DNA of 64,000 bases, taken from NCBI GenBank assembly GCA_030549335.1, contig CM060188.1, positions 49,255,696 through 49,319,695 of the forward strand. Reading direction: 5' to 3'. This stretch comes from Pontederia crassipes. Taxonomy: Eukaryota; Streptophyta; Magnoliopsida; Commelinales; Pontederiaceae. Below are positions 1-11,344 of this stretch, in pieces. Numbering within the stretch: the stretch's first letter is position 1; each line of letters begins with the position of its first letter. The translations under genes and the position numbers were made by a program. The notes under the pieces were generated by a model. The model was given only the letters and a program-made list of their open reading frames with translations. It had not been told where the DNA came from and ran no database searches.

Positions 1-144
1 TACTTGTTTACTTATGTAATCCAAGAGGCAAGAGGTCTCTTAATTTGTTATAAGTTAGGCAAGAGATCGTAGTGTGCAGTGTTGAATGTAATACACTGAC
101 AACATCAATGGCATGATTTCAAGTTTTCAGCGAAGCAAAAAAAA

Positions 145-296
145 GGGTAACCCGTCAACCCGACCCGACCCGACCCGACCCGAACCATTTAAGGTCGGGT
201 TGGATCGGGTTCTATGACCCAAAAGTGTTTCATCCGATCCGATCAACTGTTGGTCGGATCGGATTAGGGGTCGGGTCGGACCGTGAACACCCCTAC
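145..296. repeat. CCCGA-rich transposon-end fragment
   Basis: The segment begins with several tandem CCCGA units and continues with alternating GGTCGGGT, GATCCGAT and GGTCGGAT words. It ends in GTGAACACCCCTACCC, whose reverse complement (GGGTAGGGGTGTTCAC) resembles the terminal sequences of many plant hAT-type elements. Similar wording recurs near 32020-32060, 34285-34375 and 37300-37400, so it is a dispersed repeat. No opposite terminus or target duplication was found, so the class is tentative. Confidence 0.35.
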
Positions 297-1150
297 CCAC
301 GGCTCTAGATTTCTTAGTTTATGGATTTTTTATGGGGAGAGAGAGAGAGAGAGAGAGAGAGGATTCAAAATTTTAAAAAATAATAAGATTGTTAAGCTTT
401 TTATAACTAGAACATTTTAATTTGAGGCTAATTTACTCTTGCTTAAAATTCGGATTGTTATAGCATATTTGAGCATTTAATGTATTTTTCAAAGAAACTT
501 ACTCTCTAATGTTCAACTTTATTTTTGCCGTAATCAAAATTAATTATACTTCCAAAAATAATTCGGTGAGGCCTTGATTTATCAAGTACTTGCAAGCCTT
601 TATACATCAACTCCTTGGGGGAGTCGACATAAATCAATTACAATTTATTTGTTTTCGTGAAAATATTTTGATCGTACCATCTTCTGTCATTGTGAACATG
701 CATAAAGACAAATAAATGTACCGACACAAAAAAACATAAATGCTTCCGTTAGTAATCACAAATATAGACTAATAGACATTATATACAAATATAATTAGCA
801 TTCACAGAAACAATTTAAATTATAAAAATGAAGATCTGAAAAGAATAAAAAGTTTATTTTAGAAAATAACAAGAAATGCAATTATTTTTAAATTTCTAAA
901 TAAGAATAATTATAAAAATTTTCGATGTTTGTGATGAGACCTCGAGTTCGAAATTCATATGTAAAATATTCTTGATGGAAATTTCAATCTCTCGTAACTA
1001 GATATGTCACTCGGAGGTAATGATAAATTTGATCACTTGGAATATCGCGGTGGCACGGAAAAAAATAAAAAAAAATATATATTGACAATTTGCGTGAAGC
1101 AAAATCAAAATGTTTTCCAAATGTGATTTATTACAATAATAATTTGTCTC
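297..1150. other. AT-rich upstream region with GA microsatellite
   Basis: No coding region is supported here. A GA microsatellite occupies about 336-362. The rest is AT-rich sequence without a recognisable element. The promoter of the PYM gene must lie in the downstream part; a TATA-like AT stretch at about 1071-1084 is the only candidate seen, and it is weak because the whole area is AT-rich. Confidence 0.5.
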
Positions 1151-1315
1151 CGGACCCCGATGAAACGAGGAAACAAACTTGAAATTGGGGGTCAAAACCC
1201 AACAAGCCCGAGCGACTCCCAATCTTTGAGAAACTACTCGCGAGCTGCGTCCAAGGAGCTCGACTCTCTGCACCGCACCCTTCTCCTCCCATTCCTCACT
1301 TCGCCGGCGACGACG

Positions 1316-4300
1316 ATGAACGGCGGCGGCGAGCAACCGCCGGCCTCTCGCCTCCTCTCCATCCCCAAGGAAGGGGAGCGCGTCCTCGCGCCCACGCGCC
1401 GCCCCGACGGCACCCTCCGCAAGGCCGTCCGCATCCGCGCTGGATACGTCCCCCAGGATGAAGTCGCCATCTACCAACCCAAAGGCGCCATCGTGAGTCC
1501 TCCTCCTTCTGACCCAACCCAGATTTACCTTGAATTTGGAATCTCGCGTCGCATATTGTCCTGAAGCTGCCTCCTCTCGCCCGGCCTTTTTTTTTTCTCT
1601 CTCTCTCTATGTTGCAGTTAAAGAAAGGGACGCAGTCGGAGGTGCCGCCGGGATGCGATCCGTCCCTGGCGCAGAAGCCCAAGAGCAAATCCGCGAAGAG
1701 GAACGAGAAGAAGAAGGAGAAGAGACAGCAGGTAGTTCAACTCTTTTCTATTTGAGATTTTTTTTCAGGAAAAAAACAACCATCTTATTTTCTCAATAGG
1801 ATATGAGAATAGGGATGTAATTTACTTCTGAAATTCTGAGTTGTCAAAATATAACACGCAGTTTATGAGGAAAATATACATGCTATTTGATGCATTTCTA
1901 GAAGCCCTTTGATCATCTTCTGCACTTTTTTTGAGAGGTTTTCTGCAATTATATAAGTTTCACAGGGTAAGAAGCTCATGTAGTCCTAAGAACGGTAACC
2001 CGTAAGATAATAGGGACAATCTTCAAGGGTGGGGCTTTGTCTAAACATGGCGGACAAGTTAATCTTTATCGGGGTGTGGTCGTAATTGTTGTACCTTCTT
2101 CCTCATAGGTTAATGAATTTTATTGTGCATGTTATTTGGTCAGAACACTGCCGAAATTCTATGAGAAAAAACATACTGCTGAAATTTCTTAATATCCTAG
2201 ACATTGTACTTGTTTCTTCATAGGTTGTTGCATTCTTTATTTTTTTGAGAAGAGGTTGTTGCATTCTAATATGGATTACCTGGTCACGATTCTGCTTGAT
2301 AAGTAATCAATCTAGCATTTCCATTTATTTAGAAATCTTTCCCGTTATAATTACCAGTTACTTAGATTTGTCTGAATTACCAACTACTTAGATTAATGAA
2401 CTAAGGGCACTCTGATTTTTATCTGTTCATATATCATAAAGTGTAATACTAAATATTCCTCTCAAATCTTTAACTTGATATGGCATTTTCATCCTAGATT
2501 AATTAATAACTAAATAATGGAAAAAAGGCATGGTAGTTTGGTCATTGATTCCTCTTGAATAAAAATTGGTGATTAACTAATACTCCTATAACTAAGTCCA
2601 TTTAATGTTGTCTATATGCTAGGATATTATGGTTAGAAGTTAGAACATGGCATAACTCCACTCGGTATTAAGTGCTTTATGTTATTTTTCTCATGGAAAC
2701 AATGTCCTTAGGACTTATAAACATCAATTTTGAGGACTTAACAAGAGCTTAAAGTGGTGTTTGGTTAATGAATAAAGTAGAGTACAATATGATAACCTAT
2801 ATAACTTGAAAGAAATAAACAATTCCAGCAGAAAGCTTGAATAATATATCTATCAAATTGTCAAGATTTATTGGAATAATTTTCTAATATGCCATCATTG
2901 CCTTGTCAAAATTAAGGATGTTTGGTTATTAAACCTTAATAAAGCCTTATTCTCAAAATGGGCCCACTTTATTCTTTATTCTCAAGCTCTAGCTATATTT
3001 TTTTTTTAACTTCCTTTGGTTGAACTTCATTTGATCTCGATACAAGTTTTTTATATTTTTTCCTTTCCCCTTTCAAAAAAAAAACTTTTTTTATATTTTC
3101 GGTATTTTTTATGGTACCTATGCCATCTTTTAGAAGTACAAGTAACTAGTAATTTCAGGCTGCACATGACAAGGAAAAGCAACTGGATTCAGAACAAGCT
3201 GAGACAACAGAAATTTCAGAGGTTTCTTCTGCCACTCAAACATGCCTAAGGCCAGAATCAGTGGAGTCAGTTACTGATCAGATAAGTAAGATATCTGTCA
3301 GTTCAATGCCAATACCAGCCAGCCCTTCTACAGATTCAGTGGAGACTGCAAAGCCTGAATCTTTTGGCCTGGAATTGGACAAGAAAATTCGAGGAGTTAA
3401 AAAGAAGGTAAATTGTTAACTCCTGAAATATGGTTCTGCAATGATATATCTCATATATGAATCTTTATATTATTTTTTCCACGTAAGATATATCCTATGA
3501 TTTTGCGCAATCATCTTTTTGATTAAATATAAGTTTTATGGATTTAATTGTCATGAATTTCAAAATTTGTTAGCATTCCCAAGGCTACATGTCATATGTA
3601 GTAATTTATTGATCATCAAAGACTTATTTTGTTACTTTTAAAAAAAGACCTTTTGTTTTTATTTTTTGAGAAGAAAAAAACCTTTTATTTGGAGGAAAAT
3701 AAATCCCAAGAAAACTCTCTTTCGGAAAATGATTTGTTTTCCTATGGTTGACCTTGTACAGAAGAAACATTTTATACCACAGTTTTACACAAAAAGGTAA
3801 TCATATTGCTGAAGACCGGAAGATGTTTTTCCTTATAAAAATGGGATAAATATTTTTTCAACTTTTTTTAATCGTCTGAAGATATTTTCCATTGATAAAA
3901 ATTTTCTTAATTATAAAAAAATAGAAACATAAACCTAGTTTTTTTTTTTTTGAGGAGAAACATAAACCTAGTTGGTTAGCTCAGATGAATAGGGATCTGA
4001 GTTTTTTTTTTTTTGAAAGTGGAAAGGATGATTGTCATGTTTGCAATCATCCAATTTTATTGTTGTGGATTAATATATACAAGTTCAATGATTGGTTACA
4101 CAATTTGAGTAAAAGTGTCGTATCATGTGATGCGCCATCAACATCACGTTCTCTGAGTTTAGGTCAACAGGAGCCAATAATCTCAGTTTAATTCGTGGGA
4201 GCTAATAATTCCTTGCTGTTGGTTGGAACCTGCTGTGGCTTTAAATTTCTTCTCATTTACTTTACATTTTGTAACATGTAACACTCCTCGCCATTTGGGA

Positions 4301-4739
4301 CAATGCATTGAAATCTCTGGATGATTAACACATTGTTAATCTTCCTTCCACTTTTCAAAAAATACATGATCAGGTATCAGTTTCATCCCTGTTGAATACC
4401 AGTTTACTTAAAATGTTATAACTTTGGACTGATCGATCATTGACCTTTACCAGTAGAAAAACAATAAAAACATAGCCTAAGTATCCTTCATAAGGATCAA
4501 GGGCATTCAGAGCCTTTGTGGGAGTAATTTGCATTGAGATGCAATAGATATGTTCTGAGCATTTCTAATTGTTGATCATTTTATGTACAAATATACAATT
4601 GCAGATTCGGTTGGCAGAAGCACAGCTGCAGGGTGTTCAAAATATGAACCCTGAGCAAATAGAGAAGAAGAAGAAAATCGAATGGTGGCATGATGAGCTA
4701 AAACTTTTGGAGGACAAAAAGGCAAACCTAGCATTGTGA
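1316..4739 (+). CDS. PYM: PYM, partner of Y14 and Mago (4 exons)
   Basis: The coding exons read as 1316-1492, 1618-1731, 3159-3407 and 4605-4739, all phase 0 with GT-AG introns, giving 224 residues. PYM proteins bind the Mago-Y14 heterodimer through their N-terminus and help dismantle exon-junction complexes on translated mRNAs in the cytoplasm. Residues about 18-58 hold the family's conserved block, with ERVLAPTRRPDGTLRK and IRAGYVPQDEVAIYQ. Exon 2 supplies the lysine-rich KSAKRNEKKKEKRQQ stretch. Exon 3 encodes a variable acidic Ser/Thr-rich linker, and exon 4 the C-terminal helix beginning IRLAEAQLQ. The length fits plant PYM (about 200 residues). The start at 1316 was chosen because family homology begins just after it; an in-frame ATG at 1160 would add 52 unrelated residues. 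Intron 2 (1427 bp) and intron 3 (1197 bp) are AT-rich. The gene looks intact. Confidence 0.93.
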
Positions 4740-5762
4740 TCTGCACCACTTGACAAGTGAACCAATGTATACATATTTGAATTGGTGGTGTTTTCTTCAA
4801 TGCTATCATTCTGACCTAGTAGGCTCAGCCATTACCTGAAAAACTGGAGATTTATTTTATGCAATGTCATTTGCAAACCTAGCATGTATCATCAGCATTA
4901 GGTCAGCAGGTTGTCCATTTCTCTAGGTTCGATCGTCATGCATTTCACTCTCTAGTTTTGTTACTCTCTAGTTTTGTTGTGCAAGTATCATCTAATTTTG
5001 AACCGATGATTTGGAATCAGTAGTGTTCTGCTAGTAAATTTATGATGCCAATGTTCAGTACAAATACCTTAGAGAAAATTTCCCGTGGCTTAGATGAATT
5101 ATTTAATAGAAGACTATTTTGTACTTTTCGATTATATATCTATTCAAGTAGAAGTAAGATCACTTTGCCAACGATGAGTTACAATGTTTTGATTTGAAGT
5201 GGACCATTGAAAAGAAATTATTCCTTTTACCATTTGAGGCGTGTAGTATTCAAATTCCTTTTTCAATGAGGCGGAATGTGTGATCTGAAATGGATTCCTG
5301 TGAATGTTTATCTCGATCAAATTTATTTGGAGCAGCTCGTTCTCTTTTCGGAGGACTCACCCTTGAAACACCCAAACACTGTTCTAGCCATAGAAGAAAC
5401 ACAGCTTTACAATTCAATCTATGATTGCCAAAACGTATTAGCCCAGATGAATCAGAAGTGCTGGCAAGAGAGCATTACTGTTGTGTTGGCAGATCAGGCA
5501 ATTCATAGAATTAACAGGAAACGATGTGAAACGACAATGCTGCTGCCGAATCGGTCCAGAAGTCACTTACTCTACGCAGTTTCTTCATCAGCGTCATATT
5601 GGTCGAATGGTTAGAAGCTCTATCAGGATCATTATGCCTGTCACATAATCACCAAAAAAACGAATAGCTCTTGACATGAGTGACTTGGGGTTGTATTGAT
5701 CACATCAGTTCGTTCCCTCTTATTCTCATTGGAACTAATAAGAAATTTCTCTAAATCTATAA
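4740..5762. other. PYM 3' flank, no gene supported
   Basis: This stretch must hold the PYM 3' UTR and polyadenylation region, but no single signal stands out. An open frame of 112 codons at 5276-5614 on the plus strand resembles no family I recognise, has no convincing codon bias and is not called. The stretch appears to be mostly single-copy sequence. Confidence 0.4.
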
Positions 5763-6860
5763 TGTCCCAAAATTCGGTCATAATTTAGTTGTCGAATTCT
5801 AGGCGACGTCATTTTCATAACCTAATTTCATAAAAATATTGTAGCGGAAAACATGATAATAATAAACATAATACTAACATAAAACAGTGGAAGACTTCTC
5901 AACATATAAAATTTCTCAACATATAAAATTTCAAGATAATAGTACTAGTACATGGGTCACATAAGTTCTAATATAAGACCTAACACAAGGTTCATAATAC
6001 ATGAGTAAGTTCATATAAGAGCAAATGACTCTAAGACCCATAAGCCATATATACTTGACACTCAAGGGAGTCCATCATCATAACATAAGTAACATACGAT
6101 AACTTGGGCCGTAGCCTGATCGTCACATGTGCAATCTCGTCATCACGAGGCTTTCACCGCTGAGCCTAAGCTTCGTCCATACATGTACGGAACCATGAGA
6201 TGCAGGAGATTTCTTCCGTTAGAATATTTTGAGACCATGTTATGATCCTATAACATGAGCTCTACGTGTCATGGCATATGCATTTCATCATAATGAAAAT
6301 ATAGAACATGTGCATGCTATGAACTACATATGCACGTTATATGATATGTGGATAATCATCATCATAGATAAGCTAAGCATATAAAATTATTAATATTATT
6401 ATCATTACTTACTTTACTTTACTATAACATTTTCAATCATAACATCAATATAACAAAGGGACATATATTAGCATCATTTTATGTACTTGCATTATCATAA
6501 TGATCTTTATGTCTAGTCATACATTTTATCTTACTTAGCATTTGTCATCTTCATCATTAACATCATATGATGACTATAAAAATACTTTCATTATCAACAT
6601 CTTCATCTTTATGTTTCATGTCATTCATCTTAGTTACTTTAAGTGACTTCATATTTAACATCATACGACTATGGAACATCCTTTGCATCCTTGTGCGTAC
6701 TTAATCATCATTTTTATTTTTATGTTCCAAGTCATTCATCTTCGTCATTATAAATACTTTTCATTTTCATTTTTATTTAGATAGCTTCTTATCTTGTTGA
6801 TTGAGAAGTCCATGTTAGCTCGTCGATCTTAACTTTACTTAATTAGAATCTTTTTTCCCC

Positions 6861-7024
6861 TTGGAAGCGAAACCTCTTTTGGGTCGACATCTTCATTCCG
6901 GAGAACCAATCACTAAAGCTATTGTGACGACTTCAGTTTCCGTTGGAAGCGAGACCTCTTTTGGATTGACATCTGCATTCCGAGAAACCAGCCACTAATG
7001 CTAGTTGGTGACGACTTCGGTTCC
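6861..7024. repeat. 82-bp tandem duplication inside the LTR
   Basis: Two diverged copies begin TTGGAAGCGA at about 6861 and 6943 and end in GACGACTTC-type sequence near 6941 and 7024. Each carries CCTCTTTTGG and CGACATC/TGACATC words. The duplication lies within the minus-strand LTR and is probably an LTR-internal structure rather than a separate element. Confidence 0.7.
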
Positions 7025-7189
7025 ATCATCTTACGATGACAACAAAAAGACATCTTCATCAATCCGTTTTTTAATTATATTCATTAATACATACGATCAT
7101 TCAATATATGTTGTAGGTTTTAATCCTATTTAAGGTCATACATACTTCAAATTATTCTAAGTGTGAAACAATCGACAATACATGGGTTG

Positions 7190-7480
7190 TACTCCGGTCA
7201 CGGCTGTGCTAGATCATGGCATGCCTATGGAGACGATCACGATCGTGCTAGCCTCAGAAATTTTCTAAGGCATAGAATGGTCACATCGTCACGGTCGTGC
7301 CGTGACAGTACGATGAGTATCGTCCTGTCTTCAGAATTTTTCTAAGACATGCATCGCTATGGTCACGGTCGTACCTAACCTTAGTCACGGCCGTGATAGA
7401 ATGCATGTTTCTCCTTTGGGTGCGTTTTCACACTAAGGCATGAATCGCTATAGGTGCCACGGCCATTCCAGAGGCTCATA
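7190..7480. repeat. cluster of TCACGGCCGTGA-like palindromes
   Basis: At least six imperfect palindromes of the TCACGGYCGTGA type occur, including TCACGGCTGTGCTAG, GATCACGATCGTGCTAG, GTCACGGTCGTGCCGTGAC and TCACGGCCGTGATAG. They are separated by copies of a TCAGAAATTTTCTAAG-like spacer. All lie within the minus-strand LTR. The function is unknown. Confidence 0.65.
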
Positions 7481-8701
7481 CAACATTTCCCTTGTTTTAT
7501 CCATTTTTCCCTCTTTTATACATATATACAAACACTTTTAAGGCATGCATTCATTCATACATTTGAGCACACATACTTAATCATAAGATTCACATAAGGA
7601 CATTTATAACAAAATAATCATGGACATAACTAGGGCTTGCATAAGAACATTATGCCTACTAATCACATTCATATAACAAGAACCAAAACTAATTATGAAC
7701 TAAGATACGTGGCAAGAATCATTATATTGCTAATCATGCTTATCAATGAAATAATAATCATAAGAAAAATAACATAAATCTATGCCCCAATGCACATTTT
7801 CTAATCTTCCATTTCAAGCCCAATTTATTTGTTCATGCCCTAATCCATACAAACAATCGTCATTAGAGAAAGATTAAAAGTTTGAATCCCCTTAACCTAC
7901 CTTTAAAATTTATGTTAAAATCCTATGCCTAAATCCTTTTTCTTTCTTCTTCCTTCTTTCTTCTTTCCCTTCTTCTCTTTCTTGCTTTCAGCTGCCAACC
8001 CCCTCTTCTCATGTTGCTGTCCGCGAGCTACTCCTTGGTGAGTTGAGAGAGAGTGGGGTGGCTTGGTTGCTGCTCGTGTGGTGGGGAGTGAGAGAAGAGA
8101 GGGTGCAAGTAGGTGGTGATTGAGTGGGAAGCTCCTTAATGCTGCCGAGGCTTGTTGGGGAGAGAGAGAGAGAGTGAGCGATGGTGAGAGTAGGCGGAAA
8201 GAGTGTGTGTTGGGAGAGTATGGCTCCTTGTTGTGAGTTGATGCTCGAGTGGCCTCCTTTGTTGCTGTTGTGAGTAGCGAGTGGGAGGGAGAGTGAGGTG
8301 GGCAAGTGAGATGCTAATAGATGATTAAGGTGCCTTTTGGGGTTGCTGGCTGAGAGCTATTAGGAGAGAGATAGGGAGTGAGCGAGGGAGAATGAGGCTT
8401 ACTGTAGCAGGAAAATGGAGCTTTCCTATTGCTGGCCATGAGGGATTTGGGAGAGAGAGTGTGTGAGCAAATGATGGATTTATGTAGCATATTAGAGAGG
8501 GTTTTGAGATGGCTGCCGGCATATGAAGCTTTGGAGAGAGTGAGGTTAGGTGAAAAGCAAAATGAGGTTACTTTAGACTTTAGGGCATTGTTTTATAGTG
8601 TTAGTTGTTGGGTCATGGGATCGGGCTTCATAATTAGGCCTTAAATGTCTATAGATATCTTTCTATTTTTTTTTCTTTTACTTATTTTTTAGAATATTAC
8701 A

Positions 8702-9186
8702 TAATCGCGAGTACGACATTGCAGATGCCCAAGTCTTCATTTGAATGGACCATATCATCTTAAATTGGTCTGTACATATCGAATCAATCTTGACTTTAAT
8801 CGATCTAAGACCAATCCAAGAAGGAGTTGTAACACTATGAGCTAATGAGAATATTGTTTATATCCTTGACGTGTATGAATTCATAATGCATTTTTATGGG
8901 GTAAAGATGCAATATGACCACTTTCATATTTTGTCCATTTGAGTTTATTATTTGGAATCCTCGGTCATTACAATATTTTCATCTTGGGAGCATAAGATCC
9001 TTGTAGAGTGATTCTTATTGGCCTATGAATCGTGTTCTCATAGGATTCAAGTTTGCACGCTAGATTAGCTTTAGTGCCACTTTGTAATACCTCTTATTTA
9101 ATTAAGCTATTGTCCACTTTTGACACTGTTGATAATGCCTTCAATCTGAACTCAATTGTAACCCTATATGCACCATCTATGTAGTC
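8702..9186. other. No feature seen
   Basis: This AT-rich stretch shows no open frame of note, no terminal repeats and no recognisable element. It separates the minus-strand LTR from the next LTR-like fragment. Confidence 0.4.
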
Positions 9187-9506
9187 AGGCGCTTCAGTCT
9201 CCTACGAGGTCTCGTTGCCTAGACAACGAGCCTAAGAGGGTCTAGAGAGGGATCCCCTGCGGGGGCTCGGGGGCTCCGCCCTCGAAACCTAATTGGTTTT
9301 AGGGTTTCTGTTACCTATTTTGTATTGGAGTTTCCTATATAAGCTTCATGACGAATGGGTTATTTTGTATCATTGTAATCATGATTATTTCATAACAAAG
9401 AGAGCTGCCGCCGTCACCCGAGGACGTAGCCCGATTTAGGGTGAACCTCGTAGATCTCGTGTGTTTTTCTGTGATTGCGCGATCTCTCTCTCCCTAAACA
9501 CTTGGT
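9187..9506 (+). mobile_element. LTR-like fragment (R-U5 region), probably copia-type
   Basis: The segment is more GC-rich than its surroundings. It has GGCTCGGGGGCTCCGCCC, then a TATA box (CTATATAAG near 9337), then a downstream ACGTAGCCCGATTTAGG... leader typical of plant copia LTRs, ending near CCCTAAACA. There is no primer-binding site after the end and no coding region. A clear 5' boundary was not found, so it may be a truncated or solo LTR. Family assignment rests on general resemblance only. Confidence 0.4.
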
Positions 9507-9798
9507 TTGTATGTATTTAAAATGTGTCTTTATTTGTAAGTACTTTAACCTCTCAAGATATTAAAAGAGTAGCTTTGGTGAGAGGGCGTGAGATCAATCC
9601 ACAACAAATAAGAAGTGTTCATTTTCTATTGTAATCTAATTGGATTAGAGAAATAATTTGGACAAATTTTGAAATTCTAAGAGTGGCCAGCATAAGAAAA
9701 ACATCAATCTCAAATTGGACAACATAATGGTCATCATAAGAAAAAAAAGGCCTTGTTCCTATTAAATAATTGTTCAAGTTAATCTATGATTTTCGTGC

Positions 9799-9982
9799 AA
9801 TCATATAAGTACAATCCCAAGTAAAGGGGGTATTATTACTTGATCTCAAAGAAGACTTTGAGAAATTGATGAAACCTTACCTAATTGTAATCATATCAGT
9901 TCAATCTCATGTAAGGCAGTATCTTTACTTGATATCAACAAATGCTAGCTTTCAGAAATTGATGAAACCTTACCTAGTCTTG
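9799..9982. repeat. 90-bp direct tandem duplication
   Basis: Two copies start AATCATATAAGTACAATC (9799) and AATCATATCAGTTCAATC (9889). Both run through ...TTACTTGAT..., GAAATTGATGAAACC and TTACCTA. The copies differ at scattered positions, so the duplication is old. No gene is associated with it. Confidence 0.75.
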
Positions 9983-10027
9983 CAATGAGGAGAAATGTAT
10001 GTGTAATGTACTGAAAATCAAGGGTGG

Positions 10028-10286
10028 ACTCAGATAGAGGCTAGGGGGGCCTTGACTCCCTTTATTTTTTTAATATTTTATTAGTTTTATATATTATAAT
10101 ATGAATTTTAGGATAAAAGTTACATTCGGACCCTCTTAAAATAATTCTAATATCCTGCTTAGACAGAAAGTGCACTTGGAATAGTGGTGGATTTTCTTGG
10201 AACTTAGTTGACAGGTTGAAGGTTCGATCTTCGCCCCCTCAATTTTTATCTCTTGGTCCGTCTCTGTCGAAAATCAATCTATATCT
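10028..10286. other. Degenerate 'ggac-ggagcc'-type repeat fragment
   Basis: The segment opens with GGTGGACTCAGATAGAGGC followed by GGGGGGCC and closes with CCCCTCAATTTTTATC and GGTCCGTCTCTGTCG. These resemble the terminal wording of a widespread plant repeat with GGGACGGAGCC ends; another fragment lies near 31345. A GGTTCGATCTT word at about 10222 resembles a tRNA-type B box, but no proper A box or tail supports a SINE call. Confidence 0.25.
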
Positions 10287-10500
10287 TGTTGGAACATAAT
10301 GTTGTTGTACTCAATATTCCCTAACAACATCTGCTCTCATTAGTTGCATCAACAATTTGCATCCAAATGTAACAAATTAACATGATTCTATATAACAGAT
10401 TAATCTCTATCCACTATCATGTTCTGCTATATATAGAAAGATTTGTACTCAATGTTCATGTGTATAATAAGTATATAGGAAGATTCTAGCATCTTCCACA
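10287..10500 (+). repeat. copia 5' LTR
   Basis: A 214-bp LTR with TGTTGGAAC at its start and TTCCACA at its end. It matches the 3' LTR at 26954-27143 through GGAACATAATGTTGTTGTAC and later AATTTGCATCCAAATGTAAC. A TATA-like CTATATATAG lies near 10430. The right-hand copy is shorter because of small deletions. Confidence 0.85.
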
Positions 10501-10512
10501 TGGTATCAGAGC
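10501..10512 (+). other. copia primer-binding site, initiator tRNA-Met
   Basis: TGGTATCAGAGC directly abuts the LTR end. It is complementary to the 3' end of plant initiator methionine tRNA, the usual primer for copia elements, and it fixes the LTR boundary and the element's plus-strand orientation. Confidence 0.9.
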
Positions 10513-10685
10513 GCTTCTTCCAATGCATCTTCATTAACTCAAAATTTTGGAAGCTCTCTTTCGACATTTCCCTCTTTTGGCCAAATTCATCACTTTCTCT
10601 CCTTAAAATTGATTGCCATCAATTACCTCCTCTACGTAATGATTAGTCTTCTCTAAGAGACGTTTCTTCTTCTAGTACTACTCCA

Positions 10686-11344
10686 ATGTCCATGGTTACC
10701 AATCCTGGACATGCGACATGGGTGCAAAAGGATCGACTCCTTTTAAGTTGGATAATTTCCTCTCTTTCTGAAGACTGTCTTCTCGTGGTTGGTCATACAA
10801 CATCTACTACAGCATGGATGACTCTTCATCAAGCACTAGGTGCACCATCGCATACGAGGATCCTATAATTGACCATGCAGTTACAAAACATGAAGAAAGG
10901 AGGCTCTTCTATTTCCTTCTTTCTTCGACTAGCCAAGTTCATTGCTGATGAACTTGCTGCAGCAGGCCATTCCATCTCTCCACCTAGCTTCAATGCTATA
11001 ATATGTAATAACCTCGACAGTGATTTTCAGGACATTATTTCCTCTCTCTACACGAACAGAGTCTATTCAGTATGCCGAGCTTCATAGTATATTGCTCAGC
11101 CATGAAATTCATCTTTAACAACATCAAACTCATGTTGTGGAGACTTTTCCTCACTCACCTCACTCATGATGTTCCTACGCATACACCTCCTCAAATTGGT
11201 GGATCTCGTGGGTCTTTTAAATCTCGTGGACTGGGTAGAAAACCTCGTGTGATCTTTGTCCCATCTATGGAGTATTTGGACATAGTCCTTACAAGTGCAA
11301 GTTTCATCGCATGCCAGTTGGAATGCCTCAGGCTTATTTTGTGA
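10686..11344 (+). pseudogene. copia gag remnant
   Basis: The translation from 10686 shows WVQKDRLLLSWIISSLSED, then after a stop at 10866 a segment with LQNMKKGGSSISFFL, LAKFIADELAAAGHSI and NNLDSDFQDIISSLYT. These match the UBN2/retrotransposon gag region of copia elements. A damaged zinc-knuckle-like GHSPYKCKFHR follows near 11280, with the first cysteines lost. Gag would form the particle that packages element RNA. Stops and frame changes show the gene is not functional. Confidence 0.75.

Larger units (their letters stand above)
5763..8701 (-). mobile_element. LTR without coding region, Tekay/Del-like (probable solo LTR)
   Basis: Read on the minus strand, the segment starts TGTAATATTC at 8701 and ends GAATTTTGGGACA at 5763, the TG...CA form of an LTR, and is about 2.9 kb. 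No gag or pol coding sequence lies inside or beside it. It contains an 82-bp tandem duplication at 6861-7024, a cluster of TCACGGCCGTGA-like palindromes at 7190-7480 and a GA-rich stretch at 8040-8470. Length and end sequences resemble Tekay/Del chromovirus LTRs, which is inference. The 5-bp flanks (TATAA, TAATC) do not match, so either a boundary is off or the target duplication was lost. A diverged relative lies at 27150-29160. Confidence 0.6.

Noticed and set aside
5276-5614. 112-codon plus-strand open frame downstream of PYM
   Set aside because: No recognisable domain, no codon bias, no splice or neighbour support; a frame this long can occur by chance.
8009-8644. Open frames on both strands in a GA/TC-rich stretch
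   Set aside because: They are low-complexity Ser/Leu/Pro-rich translations of a GA-rich part of an LTR.
10160-10240. tRNA-derived SINE promoter
   Set aside because: A B-box-like GGTTCGATCTT is present, but there is no convincing A box, no tail and no target duplication.
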